Positions 23,772-30,806 of a stretch of 64,000 nucleotides of DNA are shown piece by piece (positions within the stretch are counted from its first letter, which is position 1; every line of letters starts with the position of its first letter). A model generated the notes under the pieces. It searched no databases, was not told the origin of the DNA, and saw nothing but the letters and a program-made list of their open reading frames with translations. The position numbers and the translations under genes were made by a program. Source of the stretch: Clostridiales bacterium (GTDB lineage: Bacteria > Bacillota > Clostridia > Saccharofermentanales > DTU023); assembly GCA_028724525.1 (NCBI GenBank), contig JAQYCV010000044.1:1-64000 (forward strand), given 5' to 3'.

Positions 23772-24974
23772 ATGAATCGCTTTTTTGGCACCGTAGCGCG
23801 CGGCTTGCGCAGCCCTATCATTAATGAGGGGGACAATTTATTAACCATCGTTCCTCAGCTTCTTAAAGAGGCTGGTGATTCTGGTCAATTAATTTTCCGG
23901 GACCGTGACGTCTTATGTATTACAGAATCTATTGTAGGTCGGTCTCAGGGCAATTACGCCAGCATTGAAGATATCGCAGATGATGTTAGAAAGAAGTTTG
24001 GCGGAAAGCAGATCAAAAGCTTGGGCTTAGTTTATCCGATTATGAGCCGCAACCGTTTTGCCATTCTCTTGAAGGCTCTCGCCCTGGCCGCAGACGAAGT
24101 GGTCCTTCTGCTCTCCTACCCCTCCGATGAAGTAGGCAATGCCATTTTTGACCCAGAGCTCATTTATAAGAGCCATGTGAATCCTTGGCAGGATGTTTTA
24201 GACGAGGAGACCCTCCGTGAAAACTTTGGTCCCTGCCTCCACCCCTTTACAGGGATTGACTATGTGAAATTCTACCGTGAGATTATCGAAGAGTCTGGTG
24301 CTAAAGCCAAGCTCATCTTCTCCAACAAGCCAGAAGCCGTGCTTCAATATACTAAGCAGGTGATCGCCTGCGATATCCACACACGCAAGATCACCAAGCA
24401 ACATTTAAGAGAAGCCGGCGCCGACAAAGTGCTGAGCCTAACAGATATTCTCAATGAGAAAACATCCGATCATGGTTATAACGAAGATTACGGGCTCTTA
24501 GGTTCTAACAAGGCAGACGAGGACCGGGTGAAGCTCTTTCCCAGAGATTGCCAAGTCCTAGTAGATAAACTCGCCCAGGAATTATATGACCTGACCGGCA
24601 AGCATATTGAAGTCATGATTTATGGTGACGGCGCCTTTAAGGACCCTGTAGGCAAAATTTGGGAGCTGGCAGACCCTGTCGTCTCCCCTGCCCATACCCC
24701 TGGGCTCACGGGGAAACCTAATGAAATTAAGATCAAATATCTGGCGGATTCGCAGTTCCATGGTCTTTCTGCTGAAGAACAAGCAGCCAAAATTGTGGAA
24801 AGCATTAAACATAAAGATGATGATCTCGTAGGCAAAATGCAGTCCGAAGGGACGACTCCCCGCCAATACACAGACTTACTTGGCTCGATGGCCGACCTGG
24901 TATCTGGTTCGGGAGATAAGGGCACTCCTTTTGTCTATATCCAAGGCTATTTCGATTCTTACGCAGATAATTAA
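23772..24974 (+). CDS. CofE-like coenzyme F420:L-glutamate ligase family protein
   Basis: 400-aa protein of the family of F420-0:gamma-glutamyl ligase (CofE/FbiB N-domain). The N-terminal part shows the family pattern PIINEGDNLLTIV followed by DRDVLCITESIVGRSQGN, equivalent to the GDDL and DGDVLVVTsKiVSkaEGR motifs; IFSNKPEAVLQ and MIYGDGAFKDPVGKIWELADP are further conserved stretches. It is longer than archaeal CofE (~250 aa). No other F420 biosynthesis gene (cofC, cofD, cofG/H) is in the window and most Clostridia lack F420, so the real substrate may be another glutamyl acceptor. I chose ATG 23772 because GGGAGG is 7 bases upstream; the ATG at 23757 has no ribosome-binding site. Confidence 0.8.
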   Translation: MNRFFGTVARGLRSPIINEGDNLLTIVPQLLKEAGDSGQLIFRDRDVLCITESIVGRSQGNYASIEDIADDVRKKFGGKQIKSLGLVYPIMSRNRFAILLKALALAADEVVLLLSYPSDEVGNAIFDPELIYKSHVNPWQDVLDEETLRENFGPCLHPFTGIDYVKFYREIIEESGAKAKLIFSNKPEAVLQYTKQVIACDIHTRKITKQHLREAGADKVLSLTDILNEKTSDHGYNEDYGLLGSNKADEDRVKLFPRDCQVLVDKLAQELYDLTGKHIEVMIYGDGAFKDPVGKIWELADPVVSPAHTPGLTGKPNEIKIKYLADSQFHGLSAEEQAAKIVESIKHKDDDLVGKMQSEGTTPRQYTDLLGSMADLVSGSGDKGTPFVYIQGYFDSYADN

Positions 24975-24985
24975 GTAATCAACGG

Positions 24986-25023
24986 GCCAGGCTCATCAAT
25001 GGAAAAGAGAGCCTGGCTTTTTT
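24986..25023 (+). terminator. Intrinsic terminator after the CofE-like gene
   Basis: Perfect 9-bp stem GCCAGGCTC / GAGCCTGGC followed by TTTTTT, 11 bases after the stop. Confidence 0.9.
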
Positions 25024-25051
25024 CTGCTCAATAGCCTTTTCGTCTAGAGAT

Positions 25052-25079
25052 TTGACATCAGACGATTTTATGCTATACT
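25052..25079 (+). promoter_or_regulatory. Promoter of the tRNA-Met/tRNA-Tyr unit
   Basis: TTGACA (25052-25057), a 16-bp spacer and TATACT (25074-25079) with an upstream TGC (extended -10), 31 bases before tRNA-Met. Confidence 0.8.
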
Positions 25080-25110
25080 AACTTTCGTCGCTCAGAAAAC
25101 GACAGTAAAT

Positions 25111-25187
25111 GGGCCATTAGCTCAGTTGGTTAGAGCAGCCGGCTCATAACCGGTCGGTCCGGGGTTCAAGTCCCTGATGGCCCACCA
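25111..25187 (+). tRNA. tRNA-Met (CAT)
   Basis: 77-nt tRNA with encoded CCA. The acceptor stem GGGCCAT pairs with ATGGCCC; D arm AGCTCAGTTGGTTAGAGC; anticodon loop CTCATAA (CAT); T loop GGTTCAAGTCC. The paired first acceptor base indicates an elongator tRNA or a tRNA-Ile2 type (lysidine-modified CAT) rather than an initiator; the AGCTCAGTTGGTTAGAGC D arm is common to both. Confidence 0.85.
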
Positions 25188-25208
25188 GTAAAAGTAATTA
25201 TGGCACAG

Positions 25209-25293
<85 letters not shown>

Positions 25294-25297
25294 TTAA

Positions 25298-25326
25298 AGG
25301 GGCTGTCTCCTAGTGAGACAGCCCCT
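25298..25326 (+). terminator. Terminator-like hairpin after tRNA-Tyr
   Basis: A 12-bp stem AGGGGCTGTCTC / GAGACAGCCCCT with a 5-base loop, followed by AGTTTATT; a strong hairpin with a modest T-run. Confidence 0.75.
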
Positions 25327-25332
25327 AGTTTA

Positions 25333-25362
25333 TTGACAATCTTAGGTCCAGTCCACTATGAT
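25333..25362 (+). promoter_or_regulatory. Promoter of tRNA-Pro
   Basis: TTGACA (25333-25338), an 18-bp spacer and TATGAT (25357-25362), 13 bases before the tRNA gene. Confidence 0.75.
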
Positions 25363-25375
25363 TGACTGGCTGTAT

Positions 25376-25451
25376 CGAGGTGTAGCGCAGGTGGTAGCGC
25401 GCCTGCTTTGGGAGCAGGATGTCGCAGGTTCAAGTCCTGTCACCTCGACCA
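25376..25451 (+). tRNA. tRNA-Pro (TGG)
   Basis: 76-nt tRNA with encoded CCA. Acceptor CGAGGTG pairs with CACCTCG; D arm AGCGCAGGTGGTAGCGC; anticodon stem CCTGC/GCAGG with loop TTTGGGA (TGG); T arm CAGGTTCAAGTCCTG. Confidence 0.95.
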
Positions 25452-25453
25452 CT

Positions 25454-25495
25454 AGGTGATATTTCAAGCATCTGCTTTGGAATATCACCTTTTTT
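25454..25495 (+). terminator. Intrinsic terminator after tRNA-Pro
   Basis: Stem AGGTGATATT / AATATCACCT (10 bp) followed by TTTTTT. Confidence 0.85.
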
Positions 25496-25579
25496 AATGC
25501 TTCTATCTACTTTTTACACATAAGAATCTCCTCAATCCCCCTCCAGCCTCCATTTTCTTCACAATTATCCGCATTGGCC

Positions 25580-25608
25580 TTGTCAGACTCAAATTTTGCC
25601 CCTATCAT
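25580..25608 (+). promoter_or_regulatory. metN: Promoter of the metNIQ transcript
   Basis: TTGTCA (25580-25585), a 17-bp spacer and TATCAT (25603-25608). It sets the start of an RNA leader of about 215 bases before metN. Confidence 0.65.
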
Positions 25609-25615
25609 ATAGACC

Positions 25616-25785
25616 ATCTCGACTCTTCTCCGGAAGAGATGAAAGGCAAACATGACTCAATTACAGCTTCAACTCAATAATATGATGATGTGCCACTCCA
25701 GATTTACCCGAGGAGGGTGACCTTCGGGTGGCTTTAGCTGCAATGCAAAGTTTTTTCCAGAGTGTCCCCACGGGGGCACTTTTTT
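25616..25785 (+). promoter_or_regulatory. Structured leader of metNIQ ending in an intrinsic terminator; unidentified riboswitch/attenuator candidate
   Basis: Between the promoter and metN the sequence folds into ordered elements. First is the hairpin CTCTTC-TCCG-GAAGAG (25622-25637). Next is a nested structure with an outer 7-bp helix GCCACTC/GGGTGGC (25692-25698 with 25726-25732) around an inner helix TTACCC/GGGTGA with loop GAGGA. A palindromic TGCAATGCA stretch and a T-run follow, and then the terminator AGTG(T)CCCC-ACG-GGGGCACT-TTTTTT at 25761-25785. This layout (promoter, aptamer-like structure, terminator, methionine transporter) fits ligand-controlled attenuation. It does not match the SAM-I, SAM-II, SAM-III, T-box or cobalamin consensus sequences as I know them. 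Confidence 0.45.
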
Positions 25786-25831
25786 ATTGGCCTCATAAAG
25801 ACTCCGTGATATGAAAGAAGGATAACGATCC

Positions 25832-26872
25832 ATGAGCGAGCTTCATAGCAATTCCCTTACCCCATCTGACCCCCAGGCACCCCTCCTCAGTCTGCGTCAA
25901 GTCAGTAAAACCTATGCCCATCCCGGTAAGGATACGCGCTTTGCCGCGGTGGACCAGGTGAGCTTGGACCTTTTCCCGGGCGAAATTTTAGGTATCATAG
26001 GATTTTCGGGAGCTGGCAAATCTACCCTCCTCCGCATGGTAAACCTCCTGGAAAGGCCAGACCAAGGCCAGGTGATCTTCAAAGGTCAGGACCTCTGCCA
26101 ATTATCCCCCCAAGAGCTCAAATTACAGCGTCGCAAAATCGCTATGATTTTCCAGGATTTTAATTTATTTTTACAAAGATCCGTAGAAGATAATGTGATC
26201 TATCCGCTCCGCTTGTCTGGGACTAACCGCAAAGCTGCTCAGGAAAGAGCCCACTATCTGCTAGAACTCGTTGGCCTGAAGGACAAAATCAAGGCTAGAC
26301 CCGCTTCCCTGTCTGGTGGTCAAAAACAACGTGTAGCCATTGCCCGTGCTCTAGCCAATCAAGCCGACCTCCTGCTGTCTGATGAAGCGACTTCTGCTCT
26401 CGATCCCAGTTCCAAGGATGAAATCCTCGAATTGCTAACAGATTTACGTAGCCAGCTAGGCTTAAGCATTTTGCTCATCACCCACCAAATGGAAGTCGTG
26501 AACCAGATCTGCGACCGAGTGGCCTTAATGGAAAAGGGAAAGATTGTCGAGGAAGGTAGTGTTAAGACGATTTTTAAAAACCCCAAATCTTCCGTCTCTA
26601 AATCCTTCATCCTGCCCAAGGGAGCCTTGCTAACAGATAAGACCGGAAAAAATGTTCTCCGTCTATCCTTTGATGGTCAGGAGTCCAGCCTCCCCCTCTT
26701 TTCGCAAATGGTCTTAGATACCGGGGTCGCTCCCTCCATCTTATCAGCAGATTCTCAGGTCATTGAGGGCCGGTCTTATGGCCAGCTCCTGATTCAACTG
26801 CCAGATAGTGAAGCAGACCAAAGCAGAATACTCAATTGGCTTACCCTCCATCAGGTGAGCCATGAATTCTAG
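25832..26872 (+). CDS. metN: Methionine ABC transporter, ATP-binding subunit
   Basis: ATPase of the MetNIQ methionine importer. Walker A IGFSGAGKST, signature LSGGQKQRVAIARAL, Walker B DLLLSDEATSALD, and switch His in LITHQME. After the ATPase domain a C-terminal NIL (ACT-like) domain (residues ~265-346) is present; in E. coli MetN this domain binds methionine and inhibits transport. The 346-aa length is normal. The N-terminus has a ~15-residue extension before LLSLRQVSKTY. First gene of metNIQ, downstream of a leader with a terminator. Confidence 0.96.
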   Translation: MSELHSNSLTPSDPQAPLLSLRQVSKTYAHPGKDTRFAAVDQVSLDLFPGEILGIIGFSGAGKSTLLRMVNLLERPDQGQVIFKGQDLCQLSPQELKLQRRKIAMIFQDFNLFLQRSVEDNVIYPLRLSGTNRKAAQERAHYLLELVGLKDKIKARPASLSGGQKQRVAIARALANQADLLLSDEATSALDPSSKDEILELLTDLRSQLGLSILLITHQMEVVNQICDRVALMEKGKIVEEGSVKTIFKNPKSSVSKSFILPKGALLTDKTGKNVLRLSFDGQESSLPLFSQMVLDTGVAPSILSADSQVIEGRSYGQLLIQLPDSEADQSRILNWLTLHQVSHEF

Positions 26873-26904
26873 AAAATCCTAGCGAAGTCAAAAAGGAGGA
26901 TCCT

Positions 26905-27561
26905 ATGTCATTATCTCAAATCCAGCAATTACTGACCCAAGGCTTAATGGAAAGCCTCTACATGCTCATCGCGACTACGCTCTTGTCTTACGCTTTAGGT
27001 TTACCTTTAGGAATTCTGCTCTTCCACAGCTCACCCGATGGCCTAAAACCTCAAAGGCTCCTCTATAAGATCCTCAGCCTAATCGTAAACATCCTACGTT
27101 CAGTCCCCTTCCTTATTTTGATGGTCTATGTCATTCCCCTTACCAGAGCCATAGCTGGGACCAGTATTGGTCCGACCGCTGCTGTTATTCCTTTAACTCT
27201 ATCAGCCTTTCCTTTTGTGGGCCGGCTGGTGGAATCCAGCTTACGGGAGGTGCCTCGCGGGATCATCGATGCCGCACGCTCGATGGGCGCCTCTGACAGA
27301 GAAATCTTATGGGATGTTCTATTGTCTGAAGCCAAGCCCTCCATCCTGTCAGGCGGCATTATTGCTGCGGTCAATATCATTTCCTACTCTGCCATGGCCG
27401 GCTTTATCGGCGGGGGCGGACTAGGCTCCATAGCCATTAACTATGGTTACAATCGCTATAACACCCAAGTCATGACCTGGACCGTCATACTCATTGTCAT
27501 CCTTGTTCAGCTTATCGAAGGCCTCGGTCATCGTTTACTCAAAAAAATAAGCAAGTATTAA
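26905..27561 (+). CDS. metI: Methionine ABC transporter, permease
   Basis: 218-aa inner-membrane permease with five or six helices and the EAA-type loop around IDAARSMGASDREILWDVLLSEAKPSI, which contacts MetN. GGAGG lies 6 bases before the ATG. It lies 32 bp after metN and 23 bp before metQ. Confidence 0.96.
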   Translation: MSLSQIQQLLTQGLMESLYMLIATTLLSYALGLPLGILLFHSSPDGLKPQRLLYKILSLIVNILRSVPFLILMVYVIPLTRAIAGTSIGPTAAVIPLTLSAFPFVGRLVESSLREVPRGIIDAARSMGASDREILWDVLLSEAKPSILSGGIIAAVNIISYSAMAGFIGGGGLGSIAINYGYNRYNTQVMTWTVILIVILVQLIEGLGHRLLKKISKY

Positions 27562-27584
27562 GTCAAATAGATAGGAGAAAAATC

Positions 27585-28493
27585 ATGAAAAAACTTGTAT
27601 ACTTTGTCAGCGTTATCGTACTCAGTCTCGTACTCATCAGCCAGGCGGCCTGCGCCCCCACGACCGGGGATCAAAAGCCTAGCCAGACGTCCCAAGAAAG
27701 CACCAGCAAGGCAGTAGAAACAACTGACCAAGCAAGTGACAAAGCTCAAGACCTCGTCAAAATCAAGGTAGCCGCTTCCCCTCAGCCCCATGCTGAGATT
27801 TTAGGGGCAGTCAAAGATCAATTAAAGGAAGAAGGCATTGGCCTAGAAATTATTGAATTTACCGACTATGTCCTACCCAATATCGCCACCCAGGAAGGCG
27901 ACGTGGATGCCAACTACTTCCAGCATAAGCCTTACTTAGACCAATTCAATGCAGAAAACAAAACAGACCTCGTCTCTTTAGGGCCTGTACATTATGAGCC
28001 TTTTGCCCTCTATCCGGGAAAACTCAAGAGCCTTGATAATGTCAAAGAGGGGGCCACTGTAGGCATTCCCAATGACGTCTCTAACCAGGCCCGCGCCCTG
28101 CTCTTGCTCCAAGATTTAGGCTGGATCAGCCTGCCCCAAGATAAAGACAGTCTGGAGCTCACCATTCTGGATATTGCCGAGAACCCTCACAAGTTAAAAT
28201 TTTCTGAATTGGCCGCAGCCCAATTACCCCGCAGTCTGGACGACTTGGACTATGCTATTATCAATGGTAACTATGCCCTTGAAGCAGGTCTTTCTGTGGC
28301 AGACGATGCTTTGGCAGTTGAAAAAGAAGACTCTCTAGCAGCCACGACATATGCGAATATTCTGGCCGCAAGTAAGGACCGGGCGGATGATCCCAACCTA
28401 GCCAAACTCTATCAAGCTTTACAGAGCGAGACGGTTAAGGCTTTCTTGGCTGAAAAATACCAGGGCGCCGTCCTCCCTGTACAGGGAGACTAA
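27585..28493 (+). CDS. metQ: Methionine-binding lipoprotein
   Basis: 302-aa NlpA/MetQ-family substrate-binding lipoprotein. The N-terminal signal ends in a lipobox LISQAAC, so it is anchored by diacylglycerol on the Cys at residue 23. A Ser/Thr/Gln-rich linker follows, then the mature fold starting at VKIKVAASPQPHAEIL, with the family segments VDANYFQHKPYLDQFN and VGIPNDVSNQARALLLLQ. Last gene of the operon. Confidence 0.96.
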   Translation: MKKLVYFVSVIVLSLVLISQAACAPTTGDQKPSQTSQESTSKAVETTDQASDKAQDLVKIKVAASPQPHAEILGAVKDQLKEEGIGLEIIEFTDYVLPNIATQEGDVDANYFQHKPYLDQFNAENKTDLVSLGPVHYEPFALYPGKLKSLDNVKEGATVGIPNDVSNQARALLLLQDLGWISLPQDKDSLELTILDIAENPHKLKFSELAAAQLPRSLDDLDYAIINGNYALEAGLSVADDALAVEKEDSLAATTYANILAASKDRADDPNLAKLYQALQSETVKAFLAEKYQGAVLPVQGD

Positions 28494-28502
28494 GCGATAA
28501 CA

Positions 28503-28535
28503 CCCAGCTTGATCCGGTAATTCGGTCAGGCTGGG
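28503..28535 (+). terminator. Hairpin after metQ
   Basis: Stem CCCAGCTTGA / TCAGGCTGGG (10 pairs including one G-U) with a 13-base loop. It is followed by CTTCC rather than a T-run, so termination is likely only partial and the next gene may be cotranscribed. Confidence 0.5.
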
Positions 28536-28557
28536 CTTCCATATTGAGGAATAATAT

Positions 28558-29229
28558 ATGTTTGACACAAATGCAGCCTATTTCTTTGATCTGCAAGACA
28601 CCTGGGCTAAAGATCTCCTAGATGGATGCAACCCGGTGTGGGAAGCCCTGCCGGCCTTGAGGGATTTCATCCTTAAGCTACAAGGCCAGCTCAATCTCGC
28701 CGATTACCAAATTATAGGGCAAGACCAGGATGTCTATGTCCATAGAAGTGCCCAAATAGCCCCCTCTTGCGTCTTGCAAGGCCCTAGCATCATTGGGCCC
28801 GGGGTAGAATTAAGGCCCAATGTCTTTATCCGTTCCACTGCCTTAATCGAGGCAGGAGCGACTGTAGGTTTTTCGGTCGAAATTAAAAATGCCCTTCTTC
28901 TGCCGGGGGCCAATCTAGCCCACTTCAACTACTGTGGGGACTCTATTTTGGGCAAGCATGCCCATCTAGGGGCAGGCGCCATAACCTCCAATCTCAAGTC
29001 AGACCATTCCTTAGTTACCATACAATCGGGTACTGAAAAACTTCCAACTGGTCTCAAGAAATTCGGGGCCATTATTGGAGACCAGGCGGAAATCGGTTGC
29101 AATGCTGTCCTCAATCCCGGCAGTCTTATAGGCCCGGCTTCCCGAGTCTATCCCCTATCCATGTTTAGAGGCTACTTACCTACCCGCCATATCTTTAAGC
29201 AAAATGGCCAGATTATCGCGCTTCAGTAA
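28558..29229 (+). CDS. Left-handed beta-helix acyltransferase-like protein
   Basis: 223-aa protein whose C-terminal two-thirds is a hexapeptide-repeat left-handed beta helix (VYVHRSAQIAPSCVLQG, IIGPGVELRPNVFIRS and so on), similar to the acetyltransferase domain of GlmU and related sugar-nucleotide acyltransferases; HLGAGAITSNLKSDH resembles the acceptor-site region there. The N-terminal ~65 residues are a short helical region; there is no nucleotidyltransferase domain. The acyl donor and substrate are unknown. GAGG is 8-9 bases before the ATG. Its end overlaps the convergent rluA-type gene by 17 bp. Confidence 0.8.
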   Translation: MFDTNAAYFFDLQDTWAKDLLDGCNPVWEALPALRDFILKLQGQLNLADYQIIGQDQDVYVHRSAQIAPSCVLQGPSIIGPGVELRPNVFIRSTALIEAGATVGFSVEIKNALLLPGANLAHFNYCGDSILGKHAHLGAGAITSNLKSDHSLVTIQSGTEKLPTGLKKFGAIIGDQAEIGCNAVLNPGSLIGPASRVYPLSMFRGYLPTRHIFKQNGQIIALQ

Positions 29230-29959
29230 AGAGCAGGTCTGAGAAGTAAGTCCAAGGAGAAGTCTGGGGACAATCTGCCCAGACTTCTATTCTTTCCTGG
29301 CGAACAGGATGTTGAAAGGCCAGGCCAGAAGCAAATAAAGCAGGCCAGGCAAAAGTCTGATCAAAAGAATCATTCAGGCCATAGCGCCGGTCTGCCAGCA
29401 AGGGCCAAGACCGCGAAGCACACTGGACACGGATCTGATGTGGCCGTCCTGTATGGAGTTGAATCTTCAAAAGACTGAGCCTACCAGCCCCCGGGACTTC
29501 TCGGCTGGCGAGCCGCTGGCAAGTAAGGCTACATAGCCGGCCAGAGGGATCAAGAACATATCTCCCCTTGCGAGTTTCCCTAGAGATATAGTCCTGCCAA
29601 ACTGCCGACTCAGGCTCAACCTGGCCACGTACGATAGCATAGTAGGTCTTTTCAAATTTTTGGCGGCGGATGAGATCCGACAGACGAGAAGCTGCCTTAG
29701 AGGTCTTGGCAAAGACCATTACGCCCCCTACAGGTTGGTCTAACCTATGCACCAGGCCAAGCCAGGCTTGACCTGGCTTATCATACTTGTCGACTAAATA
29801 GGCTTTCAGGATATTCAAAATATCTGCCTTACCCGAATAATCCGCCTGGGCTAAGAGGCCGGGAGGCTTGAGGGCGAAAAGCAAATGGTTATCCTCATAA
29901 AGGATAGGGACAGGATAGGCGGGGGCAAAATCCGCTGTGTAAGTTTCAACTACGGGCAT
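29213..29959 (-). CDS. RluA-family pseudouridine synthase
   Basis: 248-aa RNA pseudouridine synthase. The catalytic aspartate is in LVHRLDQPVGGVMVFAKT, and HTGRPHQIRVQCA is the conserved motif III region. There is no N-terminal S4 domain, so it is a single-domain RluA-type enzyme; whether it modifies 23S rRNA, 16S rRNA or tRNA cannot be told from sequence. It starts with an ATG at 29959, has GGAG upstream, and is convergent with the beta-helix gene. Confidence 0.92.
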   Translation of the reverse strand: MPVVETYTADFAPAYPVPILYEDNHLLFALKPPGLLAQADYSGKADILNILKAYLVDKYDKPGQAWLGLVHRLDQPVGGVMVFAKTSKAASRLSDLIRRQKFEKTYYAIVRGQVEPESAVWQDYISRETRKGRYVLDPSGRLCSLTCQRLASREVPGAGRLSLLKIQLHTGRPHQIRVQCASRSWPLLADRRYGLNDSFDQTFAWPALFASGLAFQHPVRQERIEVWADCPQTSPWTYFSDLLFTEAR

Positions 29960-30085
29960 ACAGGCTCCTTCTATGCTCCAAGCATAGCATCTCTTGGGCC
30001 TGCAATCCTAGCGGGCATGTTATATAATTTTTACAGACCAAAAGTGAGCCTTATAGGCATGTGTAATTCATGAGGTGAGGAAGAT

Positions 30086-30787
30086 ATGAACGCTAAGCCT
30101 GTCATTTTAATAGCTGATGATGACCGTGTGGTGCATGAGTCTCTTGGTCTCTACCTGAAGGAAGAGAACTATGACTATGTATCTGCTTATGATGGCGAAG
30201 AGGCCATCGAAGCCTTTCACAAGCAAAATATAGACCTAATCATTTTAGATATTATGATGCCTAAGAAATCAGGCATTGATGTCTGTAAAGAAGTACGGCG
30301 GGAGAGCAAGGTCCCTATTATCATGCTGACCGCTAAAGGTGAAGAAATTGACCGTATCCTGGGCTTAGAATTAGGCGCCGATGATTACATCGTCAAACCC
30401 TTTAGCCCCAGGGAGGTCATTGCCCGAATTAAGGCTATCTTCCGCCGGCTCGACACATCGGATTCAGAAGATGACCGGAATTTAGTCCGCTATGATAGTC
30501 TGGAAATCAATCTGGGCAATTACCAGGTCTTGGTAGACCAAAAACCTGTCGCCTTTACCCCTAAGGAAGTAGAGATCTTATATCTGCTGGCCTCTAATCC
30601 CGGCCAAGTCTTTGACAGAGAGACCATCCTTTCCCGCATCTGGGGTTATGACTATTTTGGTGATACCCGAACTGTTGATACCCATATTAAGCGCATCCGG
30701 CAAAAAATTAATTGTGAAGACCATAGCTACTCTCTTTTGACGGTCTACGGGGTCGGCTATAAATTCGATCCAGGCCCCAAGGCTTAG
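30086..30787 (+). CDS. OmpR/PhoB-family response regulator (WalR/PhoP-like)
   Basis: 233-aa response regulator. The receiver domain has the acidic pair LIADDDR, phosphoacceptor Asp in LIILDIMMPKKSG, Thr in IMLTAKG and Lys in DYIVKPFSP. The C-terminal winged helix has the recognition region DTRTVDTHIKRIRQKI. It is followed after 19 bp by its histidine kinase. The domain set and the PAS-containing kinase resemble WalRK or PhoPR; the sequence alone does not tell which. Confidence 0.95.
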   Translation: MNAKPVILIADDDRVVHESLGLYLKEENYDYVSAYDGEEAIEAFHKQNIDLIILDIMMPKKSGIDVCKEVRRESKVPIIMLTAKGEEIDRILGLELGADDYIVKPFSPREVIARIKAIFRRLDTSDSEDDRNLVRYDSLEINLGNYQVLVDQKPVAFTPKEVEILYLLASNPGQVFDRETILSRIWGYDYFGDTRTVDTHIKRIRQKINCEDHSYSLLTVYGVGYKFDPGPKA

Positions 30788-30806
30788 GAGAGCTTGAGGC
30801 CCAGAC

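Noticed and set aside
25616-25700. Cyclic-di-GMP (GEMM) riboswitch suggested by GAAAGGCAAAC
   Set aside because: Only the short AGGCAAAC matches; the second conserved block (GACGCAAAGCC) and the tetraloop receptor are missing.
25616-25785. T-box or SAM-I riboswitch before metN
   Set aside because: The T-box core AGGGTGGNACCGCG and the SAM-I core (GGTGGAGGG...GATGAAACC) are both absent; only general hairpins and the terminator are present, so I left the class open.
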